A stretch of 64,000 nucleotides of DNA, from assembly GCA_030278955.1 (NCBI GenBank), contig JAOANR010000014.1:32811453-32875452 (forward strand), given 5' to 3'. A model generated the notes under the pieces. The model worked only from the letters and a program-made list of their open reading frames with translations, ran no database searches and was not told the origin of the DNA. The position numbers were made by a program, and so were the translations under genes. Positions 10,516-24,283 of this stretch are shown here, in pieces. This DNA comes from Hygrophila difformis. Lineage: Eukaryota > Streptophyta > Magnoliopsida > Lamiales > Acanthaceae. The stretch's first letter is position 1, and every line of letters begins with the position of its first letter.

Positions 10516-12650
10516 GCGGCACTCGGGCCATGCCTAATGTTGGAGCTACGTGGCCACCTGCTGTAGTCCAAGACGAAACAAAGAAATCAATAGGGAAAAC
10601 AAAATCAAAGAAGAAAGGGGTTGAAGAACAAGAAGGATAATGAAGTTTCCAAAGTCTTTCAACAACGAAAATCAACCTCGGATTTGCTTCAAGAGTCCAA
10701 GAATTGTGAAGTTTGCTCAAGCTAGAACACAATTAGAGTGAGGGTTTTAGGTTCCCACAAACTCTCAAATGACCTTAAGAAAATGGAATGCATTCAATCA
10801 AATATTCATTCAATCAAAAGGTAAGGAATACAATGAGGGGAGGACCCATTTATAGGCTCGAAGTAATTACAATACGAATAGTAATTAAATAGAATTAGGC
10901 AACTAGTTAGAGAGCTTTGATCAATCCATTACAAATAAAAATACAAATTAAAATGGAGACATATGGTATGGGACGATATCCATTTGTTCTTGCGTTGAAA
11001 TCCTTGTATGCTTGCGTCGGGACACAAAAATAGTGCCTTGCGTCGAGACACTCAAAATGCATCGCAAGCACTGGTACACATAAGAGAAGGGGCTCTCGTC
11101 CAATTCACAAAACAAAATAAATTCTCTGGTGGGGCCCATGTCTAAATTGGATTGTGAAAGGAAAAGAGACAGTGTCCAAAGGATAGCGTCTAGACAAGCT
11201 TTCGACTCAAAAGATTTTGGTTTATAATCGAAGGTCCGCGCGGCAAGGGTTGGGACCTCGAGTCCAAGATGTTAGGATTTAAATATTGATGTTCTTCGGG
11301 ACCTCAGCTTCTGGGCCCTTCCACGTATTTGCATAAAGGAAATTGGTAGATTTGGGAGTTCCGTCGCAACACTCATGCATACGCGTCGTGATGGAAAATT
11401 GTGTACGTCGCAACAATAGCTCCCCGACGCAGCTCTTCCTCTCTCCTTCGTCTTTTTGTCCAAACTTGCGAGGGAAGCTGTTGACTGGAGCTTTGGGAAC
11501 GGCGATGATGAGGGATGAATGGAGAAGATGGTGACTGGAGACGACGAATGGTGACGCTCTCTCCTTTTCAGGCGTGGTAGAGGAAAGCTTGTTGGAATGA
11601 AAGAAGCGAGGGTGGCCGGAGGCCGACAATCGCAATGGCGGAATGAGAGCTGGCCGGAGCTGGTGATGATGGGGGTGATGGGACGCCGGAGAAGATGTCG
11701 AGTGTTGGGCAATGGCTCGAGCTTGGGGATTTACGGCCGCTGGAGTGTCAAGGGTTTTTGTCTTTGTTGAAGAAGATGATCGACAATAGGCTGCTGTTTG
11801 GCCAGAAATGATGAAGCTTATCGGAGATGGAGGAGATGAACTTGGGAGGAGGCTGCCGACGAAAATGGTGGAGAGGAAGAACAGTTGCCGGAGATGACTC
11901 GGGGATAATTTGAGGGTTTCTTGATAAGATTCCCACATCTTGGAGTAAGGGCCGCTTGAGGTGGAGGCTGGCGATGAAAGTTCGGGGTGCGATGGAACCT
12001 GGAGAAGACAACACCGGCCAAGGCAATAGCGGCCATGTTCTGAGAAGACAACTTGGTCGGATACTTGAAGATGGTTGGTGACGATGGGGGTGATGATGGT
12101 GAACGAGAATGACGAGAGAGATGAAGGCTGTAGTGGATTGCTTTTGTACACTCGATTTTGTATGTATTTGTTGGAATTCATCAAATTGGGAGAGGGATGA
12201 TGACGACGTAAGTGGGGGTGGTGAGTTGTTTAGGATCGGTCAAAGTGAAGTCAAATGGGTAGATGCTTTGGACTCTTTGAATTTGGCTTGGGCATTTTAC
12301 AAGACAATGGAAAAGGCTACGGGTGAATGAGCATGGGCCGAAAAGAGAAGAATATATGAGTTGGGCCTTCAATCGTATCGGGCCAACAAACATGGGACCG
12401 AGGCTAGTCTTCTTCGTACCTTTAAGATCAAGCCAACTTTAATTTGGATCCGGATAACTCAAAATATTTTTCCATCTATTCCAAATATCTGGATCGGACC
12501 ATCTAACAGTCGGGTCGGTCCGAATGCCCACGGCACCACCGGTCGCCAAGTGGTCTGGGCAGCAATCTTTCTTTTTTTTTTCGTTGGTTATTTATGTATT
12601 GCATAATCTCAATTATAATATTAATATACATTTTCATTTGATTAATAGGT
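10516..12650. other. Uncharacterised stretch with a minus-strand promoter-like segment
   Basis: Near 10850 the minus strand reads CTATAAATGGGTCC, a TATA-like box followed by a short T/C-rich leader, reminiscent of a retroelement LTR. 11340-12190 is rich in GCCGGA/TCCGGC and gives a 301-codon minus frame that is Ser/Pro/His-rich with no recognisable domain; I treat it as chance. 12600-12650 looks like intron sequence leading into the mobile-domain pseudogene (acceptor-like taatag at 12645). Confidence 0.35.
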
Positions 12651-13380
12651 TTGATCATCTACCACCACCGTCTACGCACTGCTTTGACTCAGGTCGGGCG
12701 TGTCCGAGAGTGGGAGGTTGTAGTTGAGGAGGCACCAGAGAAGTGTTATGAGGAGCCGATTAAATGTCACGAAGAGCCGGTTCACTATCATAAGGAGCAG
12801 GTTCACTATCACGAGGAGTCGGTGCCAGCTGCTCCTGCTGCACAGGACAAGGAGTAGGACAACGACGGCCACATTGCCCCATCTTTTTTTTTGCCACGCT
12901 TTAGGGACCATGTCACATATGTAATATGGAATGGATGTGAGCGGGATCCTTTGAATTTCCATAGCCACATCACAGAGTTGTTATCATAGGAGTTCGACGA
13001 GGAGGCCAGGGCGACGAGACAGTTCCGTCGATATATTAGCAGCTGTGAGATGCACCTGATGCGGCACATCTTGTACGGATGCCGAACGAGAGCTTGATTT
13101 TGACATTCGTTGAGAGGTGGCATCCACCCACAAATATATTCCATATGCCCTTTGGCGAGATGACCATTAGACTGGATGATGTGTTCTGTTTGCTTGAGCT
13201 GCGAGTTACAGGATGTCCTATGATATCGCATGGTGGCGATAAGATTTACCTTTTATAGTGTTTACATAAAATAATTTTTCTATTTTCAATTAATATTTAT
13301 GTTTAATAAACAATTAAATGGATGCTTGTGTATTTATTTGCAGAGGATGCATCATTCATGCCTAAGGAGGTTTCCCGTGT
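12651..13380 (+). pseudogene. Plant mobile domain (PMD, MAIN-like) pseudogene, 5' part
   Basis: In pieces across two frames this encodes a PMD protein. 12860-12990 reads FRDHVTYVIWNG followed by CERDPLNFHSH. 13103-13256 reads TFVERWHPPTNIFHMPFGEM then TIRLDDVFCLLELRVTG, the conserved PMD core (FV/LVERW...TFH.P.GE.TITL.DV..LL.L.V.G). A likely intron occupies 13257-13343 and coding resumes with EDASFMPKEVSRV, ending at the retrotransposon junction at 13380. PMD proteins are found both in transposon-silencing host proteins (MAIN/MAIL) and within Mutator-type transposons. Internal stops (TAG near 12989, a frameshift near 13090) show decay independent of the insertion. Confidence 0.75.
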
Positions 13381-16300
13381 TGTAACACCCCGAAATTCAT
13401 CCTCATAAGGTTTCAGAATGTTACCGCCACACTTGTCAGTCAGGCTCGCCCTTTGGCTAACTTAATTGACAAGTGCTACGGCTAAATATCTTCAAATATA
13501 AATTTTTGTAATGTGGACTTTAAAAATTATTGCCAATTTTATAAAATATAGTCATAAGAAAATTTAAAGTATTTAATACCAAAGCTATTGTTCTTTCTCA
13601 CGCGGAAGCATAAACTAAAGGCAATATATAAGACATTAATAATTAAAAGTACGTGGTTCCTTAAAGCAACAATCTTTTTGATGAAAGGTAATCCCATCCC
13701 CAAATGCTCATGTCATGAGATGCAGTTCACATGTCAGCTCCAATATCTGTAAAAAGATAACACAACAACTTTTTATCAGTACAATGGTACTGAGTAAGTC
13801 AACCCGCTCCACTTTAAGAAGTGGATTTTAAAATAATGGTTGACACTCATTTAAAAAAATAATTTTCACTTTTTCTTTTAAAAAGGATCACACACATTAC
13901 CTTTAACAAAATAAATAACTTTCATTCTTACCATTGTAGCAACTATGCACAAGAGGACACCATTTTCCATATATCATATCATATCATATCATATCATATC
14001 GATCATAAGTCATGATCAGCATGCAGCGGACTCATATACAGACACACTCCGGAGCCTTGGGTAACCCATCATGGATACACCCAAGAGTATAGACTCATAC
14101 ATGCAACAACGCCGTTTTGGCACAATTTATCAACAATGCCGTCTTGGCATATTTAGAGGGGGAGGCCCCGCAAGACACATCCCTAGTGCATTAGCCCTCT
14201 ATCAAGTATGGCATCTTACTCAAGTTAATAGTGCACAATGGATTTAAAAGAGTTTTTCACAATTTTTCCACATAATATCCTCTTTAAAAGAGTTTTCAAC
14301 AATTTCACGGGAGTAACCTCATAACAAGGGCATTCAATAATGCCAAATATCATTTCAACATTTAACTCCCATATCAATATCTCATAGATATGAAAATATC
14401 ATTTCATGGATCTCAAAATCCAACAATTTCTCATTTGGACCAAATATCAAGTCCAATGTCGCAGTTTACGCCAAGTCAGTTTAAAAATTCATATGAAAGG
14501 CGATTGCTTTGAAATTTAAACTGTAGATACTCAACACATAGTTGAACAAGTTTCATGTTTTACACTTTTCAAAATAAGGTATGGAAATAGTTCAAAAATT
14601 GAGTTCTTTTCAGAACATGTATTCTGTCAGAAATTCAATGGTGACTCTATAATTTTCAACAGGTTTTAAAAATAGTAATTAGCGACCAAAAATTCTAAAA
14701 TTTTACTACAAGGTAGATAACATATAGATAAATATTTTTCATGAATAAACCATTTAGGTTTGAAACACTTAAGACCTTCAAAAATGAGGATTTCAGAAAC
14801 ACTATCATTTCTTAGATTTCAACAAAAAGAGATTTCGACCTTTCGATAAAGCGGATCCCATAACTTTTTCATATGAGTTCTAAAAATTATAAAAGTTTCC
14901 AGAAATATACTCAACTCAATAAGGAACAAGTTTTATGAAGGAACCTTTGAGGTATAATGAACCAAAATATTTTAAAAAGATGGATCATTACGTAAACGAA
15001 AAACGGACAGATTTTGGTATAATGAGGGAATTCTAATTTTGTACTCTTAAAACATGGATGAGGATCTCCAAACTTAAAGAGAGAGTGTTAACTTACAGAA
15101 TAGATGTATAAGACCAAGGAGATTCAAAGATAATGGCCGTTATAACACAAGATTCGCACCATAAATTACGGGTTTCGCTGAAATTCGACAAATAGGGGGA
15201 AATCAATTTATAGTATAAAAATAAAAGATTTAGATCTCTAAGATACAAGTTTCAAGGATGATATCTTACAACCAAGTGTTGAGAAGAATTAGAACTCTTA
15301 GAATGATGAAGGTTGCCAAGCCTACAGGACTCCACAATCCTTGAGATATGCTCACTATGTGGGAGAACTTTGAAGAATAAAATGGGTAGTGAATTTGGCT
15401 AATGAGATGGATGAGATTGGTGTGTTTGAAGGCTAGAAACTCCCTCTATTTATAGGCTAAGATTTGAACAATTGAACATGACACATTGTGAGAGTGATTA
15501 CAACCTCACCAATCATCCAATTAAGTGTGTCTTGAGCAATAATGGTTAGAGTATTTGTATCCACTCATTTGGTCTTTATAGCCTATCAAAGAGGCTATTA
15601 ATTTGGGAGGCTATTAATTTTGTCCATCATGTTGTCTATTAACATAATGGTTTGCCTATTATGGAGGCTATTAATCTTGGTGGGTTCAAGAGATAATTGA
15701 TCACCTTTCTTTGCTAGCCATTCATCCAAGACACTTGTTAATCATGTTGATTTTTCATCTATTTGTTTAGGAAGAAAATTTCTTGCAATTGCTTTTTAAC
15801 CTTATATTTGTGTAAGTAGTGTATCATGAAAATGATTGAAGTATTAGCTTGTCTAGAAAAATCATTATTCTTGCCATTATTTAGTGGCATGCATTTATAC
15901 TCAATGAGTTGGATATGATAATATAATATTTATTTATTTATTTCAAGTATTGTATTTATATTAATGTGCTTTCAAAAAGATAATAATAATATACTTTCAT
16001 GGTTTTATTTTATTCATAACAATACTCAAACCACAAAGGCTTCATGTCATCATCAAATAAAAATTATAATCAATGAATATAGTTTCTTATATATAAAAGT
16101 TAATTCTCATAGATTCACATAAAAACTCATACTTTTATTTTTATAAAAATTATTCCATAATGAATATCAAAGTACTTAAAATATTTACATACTATCCTTA
16201 TAATAATTTTCAAGACCAATGTGTATATATATAAAAACTTATATATATAATTTAAACAATAGATTTAAAAAAATATTCCATAAACTATATAATTCTATTA

Positions 16301-16475
16301 CCCATGATATTGAAATTCATATTTCTTTTGGAAAAGACAAATTTACATATATAAATTTTCAAGTGTTGTTTTGTAGAAAAATCAATATACTAATTCTTTA
16401 AGCAAGTGATTAAATATTTAATAAAGGTCTCTTTAGTGAATTACAATTATTTCGGGTAATTTCTATGGTATTACA
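13381..16475 (-). repeat. 3' LTR of the gypsy element
   Basis: 3095 bp, nearly identical to 21188-24283. Visible differences include T/C at 13568, A/T in agtaattAgcgacc, G/A in aatagGggg and one missing A in the tataaaaatt run near 16145. It contains an ATATC tandem (13975-14000). It carries no gene; the 60-codon frame at 16219-16401 is present in both LTRs and is not considered coding. Confidence 0.95.
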
Positions 16476-16476
16476 A

Positions 16477-16489
16477 TCCACCCTCCTTA
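16477..16489 (-). promoter_or_regulatory. Polypurine tract
   Basis: The minus strand reads AAGGAGGGTGGAT immediately before the 3' LTR, in the correct place to prime plus-strand synthesis. It survived although the neighbouring 3' part of pol is deleted. Confidence 0.85.
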
Positions 16490-16525
16490 AGAATCAACTT
16501 ATATCAGAGATTATATCATATGGTA

Positions 16526-19500
16526 TTACAATATTTCTATGGTAATCTCGGGTAATTTCAAAAAGACAAATCTGCTATCTCTATCAGAGATTATATCATG
16601 TGGTACTCCATGTCGTCGAACCACGTTATTGATATATGCTCTTGCTAATTGATCCATAGACCATGTATCCTTCATTGGTATGAAGATCGCAATCTTTGTC
16701 AATCTATCAACAATTACCCAAATTTTATTCATTCCTTTTGGTGATCGTGGTAGTCCTGAAACAAAATCCATTGATATACTATCCCATTTCCAACTCGGGA
16801 TTTCCAATGGTTTCATGAGTCCTAAGGGCTTCTGACGTACTGCTTTAACCTTTTGACAGGTTAAACATCTAGCCACAAACTCAACAACCTCATTCTTCAT
16901 CCTTGGCCACCAATAAACCTTCTTTAAATCCTTATAAAGCTTATCACCCCCTGGATGTACTGAATATGGGGTGTTGTGGCCTTCTTCCATTAATCTTCGT
17001 TTTAGCTCTACGCATTTATGCGGTACGCACCATCTTCCTTTGAAGCGAATGCTTCCATCCTCATGGATTGCAAAACCAATTGCTTTTCCTTCAGCAACCT
17101 TCTTCTTGATCCTTTCAAGCTTTATGTCGCCTGGTTGAGCACTGCGTATTTCATCAAATACCGTAGATTCAATGGTCATAGCATTAATGACATTTTCCAC
17201 AGTTCCATAATGGACTAGCTCCGTATCTACCTTGACCAAGTCCATATACAGTTTCGAAGGTAAGATAAGAGTATTTGCCACGTGTCGAGTCTTGCGGCTC
17301 AACGCATCTGCGACCACATTAGCTTTCCCTTCATGGTAGGCGATGTCCAAATCATAATCCTTGATCAACTCTAACCATCTGCGTTGCCTCATGTTTAACT
17401 CCTTCTGAGTAAATATGTACTTAAGGCTCTTGTGGTCGGTGAATATCCGACAAGTTCGTCCGTACAAGTAGTGTCGCCAAATCTTTAATGCGAACACTAC
17501 CGCTGCTAATTCTAGGTCGTGCGTCGGATAATTCTCCTCATGAGGCTTCAATTGTCGTGATGCATATGCAATGACTTGTTGTTGTTGCATTAAAACACAC
17601 CCTAGCCCCTCTTTTGAAGCGTCACTATACACTTCAAAATCTCCATTCTCTGTTGGCAATGTTAAAATTGGTGCTGTTGTGAGGCATTTCTTTAACTCTT
17701 GAAATGATGATTCACACTTTTCTGTCCATTCATACTTCAAGCCTTTCTTCAAAAGTTGAGTCAGAGGTCGTGCAACTTTGGAAAAGTCCTTGACGAACCT
17801 CCTGTAATATCCAGCCAGTCCAAGAAAACTTCTCACTTCTGTTTGATTAGTAGGCGTAGGCCACTCGGTGATTGCTGATATTTTTGCTGGGTCAACAGAA
17901 ACTCCATCAGCTGATACAACGTGGCCTAAAAATCCTACTTTTTCTAGCCAAAATTCACACTTGGACAACTTGGCATAGAGTTGGTGTTTCCTTAATGTCT
18001 CTAGCACCTGATGCAAGTGTTGCTCATGTTCTTCATTGCTCTTTGAATAGATCAAGATGTCGTCGATGAAAATGACTACACATTGATCTAACAATTCTCG
18101 AAACACATCATTCATGAGATTCATGAATACTGCTGGGGCATTTGTTAGCCCAAAGGACATCACTGTAAATTCGTAATGTCCATAACGTGTCCTAAAAGCA
18201 GTTTTCGGAATATCCTTTTCAGCGATTCGCAGTTGATGATAACCGGATCGCAAATCTATCTTGGAGAATACCGTTGCACCTTTAAGTTGATCGAAAAGGT
18301 CATCAATCCTAGGTAACGGGTATTTGTTTTTAACCGTTACCTGATTTAAACCTCTATAATCGATACAAAGACGTAACCCTCCATCTTTCTTCTTGACGAA
18401 TAAGACTGGTGCTCCCCACGGCGACGTGCTAGGTCGTATATACCCCTTTTGTAATAATTCCTCAAGTTGCTCCTTGAGTTCATTCATTTCTAGGGTTGCC
18501 ATGCGATAAGGAGCTTTTGATACAGGTTTTGTTCCGGGAAGTAGATCGATTGTAAACTCGACTTCACGTTCTGGAGGCATTCCAGGAATTTCTTCTGGGA
18601 ATACATCTGGATACTCCCTCACCACTGGAATGTCATCAATTTTATTCTCCTTTAACTTGAGGTTATGGATATAGCATGCATAAAGCATATATCCTTTCTG
18701 CATAAGACTATAAAATTTTAAGGCATTTACTACCTTAGTCTTACGTTTGGGGAGTTGGACATAGTAGTTGACCTTTTTGCCTCTCGTCTTAGACAGTGTA
18801 ATTTTGTGTTTGTGACACTCAATTACAGCTTTATATTGGGTAAGCCAATCCATTCCCAATATAATATCAAATTCTTTAAGGTCAAATTCTACTAAGTTTG
18901 CATAGAACTCAAGGTTCTTAATGACTATAGGAATCCCATCGTATCGTTTGGTGCACGATACAATTTTTCCCGAAGGCAACTGAATTCCTAAGTTAATCAT
19001 TTTAGGTTTTGGCATCTCTAATTCAGGCAAGATTCTAGAAGAGATAAACGAACAACTTGCTCCAGAATCGAATAAAACCTTAACAGGCACACTTAAAGCC
19101 GTAAATGTACCTGTTATCACATCCCCTTGAGTTGAAAGATCTGCCTGATTAATAACATTGAGCCGCCCTATAGGTGCTCCATGGTTCCCTTGTTGGTTTC
19201 TATTTTGCTGAGGCCTCCGTCCTTGATTATTTCCGTTTCGCACATCCTGATTATTTGGCTGAGTGGGGATATTGATAAGGTCATCTCTTTTTGTAATATT
19301 TTCAATGCGGGTCTTACACTCCTTCCTCATATGACCTTCTCGGCCACATCTATAACATGTACCCGGCTTGGGGCATCCCCTAGCCAAGTGGGGCTTGTTG
19401 CATTTTGGGCATTGTGGTATGTACCCTTCATGGTTTCTAGTACCATTGTTGCCCCCTCCTTTGTTTCCCTGGACGGGTCGATTCTGCCCACCTCGAATAT

Positions 19501-20494
19501 TGCCTTTATTGTTGCTGAGGTGGTTGTTGTTGCTGCTGCTTCCTCGGTTGTCTCGAATCCTCTTGTCCTGTCCTTGGAACCCGCGGCTAGACTCCCCGGC
19601 TTTTCTCTTCATCTGTTGTACACGAGAAACTGCGACAGCTCGATCGTAGATCGCTTGGAGGGTAGGATACTGAACTCCAGCCACCACTTCTCTAATGGAG
19701 AGGTTTAATCCCATTTCGAACTTCTGTGCCTTCTCGGCATCGGTGGAGACTAACTTAGGAGCAAATCTGACTAACTCCTTGAATCTGACATAGTATTCTT
19801 GTACAGATTGTGCTCCTTGTCGTAACGATAGAAACTCTTCATACATTGCTGCTTTGGTACTCATCGGGTAAAACCTTTCTCTTAGAGCTTCTGTAAAGTT
19901 TTCCCATGTATACTCCTCATCATCATCTAGCTCTCTCTTCTGTAACTGCCACCAGTCATCTGCATCACCTCCTAAAAAGTACGAGGCTTCAGTAATCTTC
20001 TGCTCATCTGGGCAACGAGTCGCTTCGAGTAGCTTGTTGAAACTTTTTATCCAATCCTCCAATTTAGTAGGGTCCTCCTGCCCATCATAACGAGGTGGTC
20101 TGTATTGGTTCACCACTGCTAGGTGATTGAGCTGGGCTTGAGGTGGCGGCACAGCTGCTGTGGCTTGATTAATTTGTCCCTGACCCAAGGCAATGAGCAT
20201 TTGCTCAATGATCCTTAGGCGATCATTGTCAAGCGAGTTTGGCGTGTTTCGATTCTGAGGGGTTTGGTTGTTGGGTGCTCCCTGATTAGGAGGTACCATG
20301 TTGTGTCCAACGCCCTGATTGTTGGTGATGTCAGGGTGATATATGTTGTGTGCAGGTGGTACAGCTTGTTGATTGGATACACCCGGTGCTGCTGGCACTT
20401 CGTGGTTAGTCATGTTCGGATTTTGGTGTGGCTCCATGTTGTTGAGGGCATTAACACTTCGGAGGGTTTTTCTAGTCCTTGCACGGGGTGCCAT
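16526..20494 (-). CDS. Gypsy Gag-Pol polyprotein, integrase truncated
   Basis: 1322 codons without a stop. Gag lies at residues 130-300 and two zinc knuckles follow: [13 protein letters not shown] (362-374) and [14 protein letters not shown] (380-393). The protease active site LFDSGAS is at 474-480 with ILGMDW near 545-550. RT spans about 650-850 with VVIFIDDIL at 806-814. RNase H follows from about 950 ([14 protein letters not shown] near 992). The integrase zinc finger is H...H...C-x2-C (about 1173-1213), the first catalytic Asp is in SMDFVSG and the second in IISDRDSRF (1301-1309). After this the frame runs into [13 protein letters not shown] and stops. The catalytic Glu, the integrase C-terminus and any chromodomain are missing, so this copy cannot integrate autonomously. 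Start chosen at the first ATG after the leader; it matches the usual start of such Gag proteins. Confidence 0.95.
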   Translation of the reverse strand: MAPRARTRKTLRSVNALNNMEPHQNPNMTNHEVPAAPGVSNQQAVPPAHNIYHPDITNNQGVGHNMVPPNQGAPNNQTPQNRNTPNSLDNDRLRIIEQMLIALGQGQINQATAAVPPPQAQLNHLAVVNQYRPPRYDGQEDPTKLEDWIKSFNKLLEATRCPDEQKITEASYFLGGDADDWWQLQKRELDDDEEYTWENFTEALRERFYPMSTKAAMYEEFLSLRQGAQSVQEYYVRFKELVRFAPKLVSTDAEKAQKFEMGLNLSIREVVAGVQYPTLQAIYDRAVAVSRVQQMKRKAGESSRGFQGQDKRIRDNRGSSSNNNHLSNNKGNIRGGQNRPVQGNKGGGNNGTRNHEGYIPQCPKCNKPHLARGCPKPGTCYRCGREGHMRKECKTRIENITKRDDLINIPTQPNNQDVRNGNNQGRRPQQNRNQQGNHGAPIGRLNVINQADLSTQGDVITGTFTALSVPVKVLFDSGASCSFISSRILPELEMPKPKMINLGIQLPSGKIVSCTKRYDGIPIVIKNLEFYANLVEFDLKEFDIILGMDWLTQYKAVIECHKHKITLSKTRGKKVNYYVQLPKRKTKVVNALKFYSLMQKGYMLYACYIHNLKLKENKIDDIPVVREYPDVFPEEIPGMPPEREVEFTIDLLPGTKPVSKAPYRMATLEMNELKEQLEELLQKGYIRPSTSPWGAPVLFVKKKDGGLRLCIDYRGLNQVTVKNKYPLPRIDDLFDQLKGATVFSKIDLRSGYHQLRIAEKDIPKTAFRTRYGHYEFTVMSFGLTNAPAVFMNLMNDVFRELLDQCVVIFIDDILIYSKSNEEHEQHLHQVLETLRKHQLYAKLSKCEFWLEKVGFLGHVVSADGVSVDPAKISAITEWPTPTNQTEVRSFLGLAGYYRRFVKDFSKVARPLTQLLKKGLKYEWTEKCESSFQELKKCLTTAPILTLPTENGDFEVYSDASKEGLGCVLMQQQQVIAYASRQLKPHEENYPTHDLELAAVVFALKIWRHYLYGRTCRIFTDHKSLKYIFTQKELNMRQRRWLELIKDYDLDIAYHEGKANVVADALSRKTRHVANTLILPSKLYMDLVKVDTELVHYGTVENVINAMTIESTVFDEIRSAQPGDIKLERIKKKVAEGKAIGFAIHEDGSIRFKGRWCVPHKCVELKRRLMEEGHNTPYSVHPGGDKLYKDLKKVYWWPRMKNEVVEFVARCLTCQKVKAVRQKPLGLMKPLEIPSWKWDSISMDFVSGLPRSPKGMNKIWVIVDRLTKIAIFIPMKDTWSMDQLARAYINNVVRRHGVPHDIISDRDSRFVFLKLPEITIEIL

Positions 20495-21172
20495 TCTGCT
20501 AAGGATGGTTAAGCAAGAGTGAGTTCAAGTCTAAGGGATGATTATGTCCTAAAACTCGTTAGGTCATAGTATAAGGATGAGTTAACGCAGAAATGTCTAA
20601 GTTAGGAGTATGACTTTATTTAGAGATTAACCAGAAGGAATGAAATAACAAGATTTATTTCATAAATCTAGAGAATATTACAAGATAGAGAATTTAAAAA
20701 GAGCACTTATAATAAGGTCAAATGACTTAGTATATCATAACAATATATATTTTTTTTTAAAAAATTTTTATAAAAAATGATGCATGCTCATGAATGCATA
20801 TGTCCCCACCCCAAAAATAATTTCAAAGTTTCAAAATTTAACATAGCCCATATGGGCCTTTGAAAAATATTTTGCATATTTCTTTCTCAAAATGGACTTT
20901 TTTTTTTATCCATAAACCGGAGTTAAACTGTCGCATCCCTTAGTCAAGCTTGCCTTGTTGCTAACTTAACCAAGAAATGCTAAGATTAGAGGGTACCGCC
21001 TTCTAAGTAATTTGCCAACTAGTTAAAATATAAAGCTACAAAGTTGATTCCCAGGAAAGACTGGTAGAGCAACCGGCTGACGGGCAATCTTTAAAAACCA
21101 GACTCCTTAGACAAAATCAGCTCATGCAGTTCTATATTTAACAGTTTACAAATACTTAGAGTTTAAAAATAC
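20495..21172 (-). other. Gypsy 5' leader between primer site and gag
   Basis: 680 bp of untranslated leader between the PBS and the Gag start. It includes T-rich and A-rich runs (20750-20775, 20898-20910). No ORF of note. Confidence 0.8.
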
Positions 21173-21184
21173 GCTCTGATACCA
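21173..21184 (-). promoter_or_regulatory. Primer binding site, initiator tRNA-Met type
   Basis: The minus strand reads TGGTATCAGAGC 3 nt inside the 5' LTR. This is the standard complement of the 3' end of plant initiator tRNA-Met and primes minus-strand cDNA synthesis. Confidence 0.93.
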
Positions 21185-21187
21185 CTC

Positions 21188-24100
21188 TGTAACACCCCGA
21201 AATTCATCCTCATAAGGTTTCAGAATGTTACCGCCACACTTGTCAGTCAGGCTCGCCCTTTGGCTAACTTAATTGACAAGTGCTACGGCTAAATATCTTC
21301 AAATATAAATTTTTGTAATGTGGACTTTAAAAATTATTGCCAATTTTATAAAATATAGTCATAAGAAAATTTAAAGTACTTAATACCAAAGCTATTGTTC
21401 TTTCTCACGCGGAAGCATAAACTAAAGGCAATATATAAGACATTAATAATTAAAAGTACGTGGTTCCTTAAAGCAACAATCTTTTTGATGAAAGGTAATC
21501 CCATCCCCAAATGCTCATGTCATGAGATGCAGTTCACATGTCAGCTCCAATATCTGTAAAAAGATAACACAACAACTTTTTATCAGTACAATGGTACTGA
21601 GTAAGTCAACCCGCTCCACTTTAAGAAGTGGATTTTAAAATAATGGTTGACACTCATTTAAAAAAATAATTTTCACTTTTTCTTTTAAAAAGGATCACAC
21701 ACATTACCTTTAACAAAATAAATAACTTTCATTCTTACCATTGTAGCAACTATGCACAAGAGGACACCATTTTCCATATATCATATCATATCATATCATA
21801 TCATATCGATCATAAGTCATGATCAGCATGCAGCGGACTCATATACAGACACACTCCGGAGCCTTGGGTAACCCATCATGGATACACCCAAGAGTATAGA
21901 CTCATACATGCAACAACGCCGTTTTGGCACAATTTATCAACAATGCCGTCTTGGCATATTTAGAGGGGGAGGCCCCGCAAGACACATCCCTAGTGCATTA
22001 GCCCTCTATCAAGTATGGCATCTTACTCAAGTTAATAGTGCACAATGGATTTAAAAGAGTTTTTCACAATTTTTCCACATAATATCCTCTTTAAAAGAGT
22101 TTTCAACAATTTCACGGGAGTAACCTCATAACAAGGGCATTCAATAATGCCAAATATCATTTCAACATTTAACTCCCATATCAATATCTCATAGATATGA
22201 AAATATCATTTCATGGATCTCAAAATCCAACAATTTCTCATTTGGACCAAATATCAAGTCCAATGTCGCAGTTTACGCCAAGTCAGTTTAAAAATTCATA
22301 TGAAAGGCGATTGCTTTGAAATTTAAACTGTAGATACTCAACACATAGTTGAACAAGTTTCATGTTTTACACTTTTCAAAATAAGGTATGGAAATAGTTC
22401 AAAAATTGAGTTCTTTTCAGAACATGTATTCTGTCAGAAATTCAATGGTGACTCTATAATTTTCAACAGGTTTTAAAAATAGTAATTTGCGACCAAAAAT
22501 TCTAAAATTTTACTACAAGGTAGATAACATATAGATAAATATTTTTCATGAATAAACCATTTAGGTTTGAAACACTTAAGACCTTCAAAAATGAGGATTT
22601 CAGAAACACTATCATTTCTTAGATTTCAACAAAAAGAGATTTCGACCTTTCGATAAAGCGGATCCCATAACTTTTTCATATGAGTTCTAAAAATTATAAA
22701 AGTTTCCAGAAATATACTCAACTCAATAAGGAACAAGTTTTATGAAGGAACCTTTGAGGTATAATGAACCAAAATATTTTAAAAAGATGGATCATTACGT
22801 AAACGAAAAACGGACAGATTTTGGTATAATGAGGGAATTCTAATTTTGTACTCTTAAAACATGGATGAGGATCTCCAAACTTAAAGAGAGAGTGTTAACT
22901 TACAGAATAGATGTATAAGACCAAGGAGATTCAAAGATAATGGCCGTTATAACACAAGATTCGCACCACAAATTACGGGTTTCGCTGAAATTCGACAAAT
23001 AGAGGGAAATCAATTTATAGTATAAAAATAAAAGATTTAGATCTCTAAGATACAAGTTTCAAGGATGATATCTTACAACCAAGTGTTGAGAAGAATTAGA
23101 ACTCTTAGAATGATGAAGGTTGCCAAGCCTACAAGACTCCACAATCCTTAAGATATGCTCACTATGTGGGAGAACTTTGAAGAATAAAATGGGTAGTGAA
23201 TTTGGCTAATGAGATGGATGAGATTGGTGTGTTTGAAGGCTAGAAACTCCCTCTATTTATAGGCTAAGATTTGAACAATTGAACATGACACATTGTGAGA
23301 GTGATTACAACCTCACCAATCATCCAATTAAGTGTGTCTTGAGCAATAATGGTTAGAGTATTTGTATCCACTCATTTGGTCTTTATAGCCTATCAAAGAG
23401 GCTATTAATTTGGGAGGCTATTAATTTTGTCCATCATGTTGTCTATTAACATAATGGTTTGCCTATTATGGAGGCTATTAATCTTGGTGGGTTCAAGAGA
23501 TAATTGATCACCTTTCTTTGCTAGCCATTCATCCAAGACACTTGTTAATCATGTTGATTTTTCATCTATTTGTTTAGGAAGAAAATTTCTTGCAATTGCT
23601 TTTTAACCTTATATTTGTGTAAGTAGTGTATCATGAAAATGATTGAAGTATTAGCTTGTCTAGAAAAATCATTATTCTTGCCATTATTTAGTGGCATGCA
23701 TTTATACTCAATGAGTTGGATATGATAATATAATATTTATTTATTTATTTCAAGTATTGTATTTATATTAATGTGCTTTCAAAAAGATAATAATAATATA
23801 CTTTCATGGTTTTATTTTATTCATAACAATACTCGAACCACAAAGGCTTCATGTCATCATCAAATAAAAATTATAATCAATGAATATAGTTTCTTATATA
23901 TAAAAGTTAATTCTCATAGATTCACATAAAAACTCATACTTTTATTTTTATAAAAAATTATTCCATAATGAATATCAAAGTACTTAAAATATTCACATAC
24001 TATCCTTATAATAATTTTCAAGACCAATGTGTATATATATAAAAACTTATATATATAATTTAAACAATAGATTTAAAAAAATATTCCATAAACTATATAA

Positions 24101-24283
24101 TTCTATTACCCATGATATTGAAATTCATATTTCTTTTGGAAAAGACAAATTTACATATATAAATTTTCAAGTGTTGTTTTGTAGAAAAATCAATATACTA
24201 ATTCTTTAAGCAAGTGATTAAATATTTAATAAAGGTCTCTTTAGTGAATTACAATTATTTCGGGTAATTTCTATGGTATTACA
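21188..24283 (-). repeat. 5' LTR of the gypsy element
   Basis: 3096 bp; on the minus strand this is the upstream LTR that would drive transcription. It ends (minus sense) ...GGGGTGTTACA at 21188, directly before the primer binding site. Terminal dinucleotides are TG and CA. Confidence 0.95.

Larger units (their letters stand above)
13381..24283 (-). mobile_element. Young Ty3/gypsy LTR retrotransposon (Tekay/Del-like), 10.9 kb
   Basis: Two direct LTRs (13381-16475 and 21188-24283) enclose a minus-strand Gag-Pol ORF. The flanks are a perfect 5-bp duplication cgtgt (13376-13380 and 24284-24288). Ends are TGTAACACC...GGTATTACA. By eye the 3.1-kb LTRs differ by only about 8 substitutions and 1 indel, so the insertion is recent. 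RNase H precedes integrase, the Ty3/gypsy order. Long LTRs and a methionine-initiator primer site suggest a Tekay/Del chromovirus, but the chromodomain end of integrase is deleted, so the lineage is an inference. Confidence 0.97.

Noticed and set aside
10226..10732. Overlapping frames in the GTGCAC cluster, both strands
   Set aside because: Artefact of a repetitive GC-rich motif array.
11279..12184. 301-codon minus-strand frame
   Set aside because: Low-complexity Ser/Pro translation of a GCCGGA-rich stretch; three overlapping frames are also open; no family recognised.
16219..16401. 60-codon frame, repeated exactly at 24027-24209
   Set aside because: It is simply the same position in the two LTRs of the gypsy element, AT-rich with no protein features.
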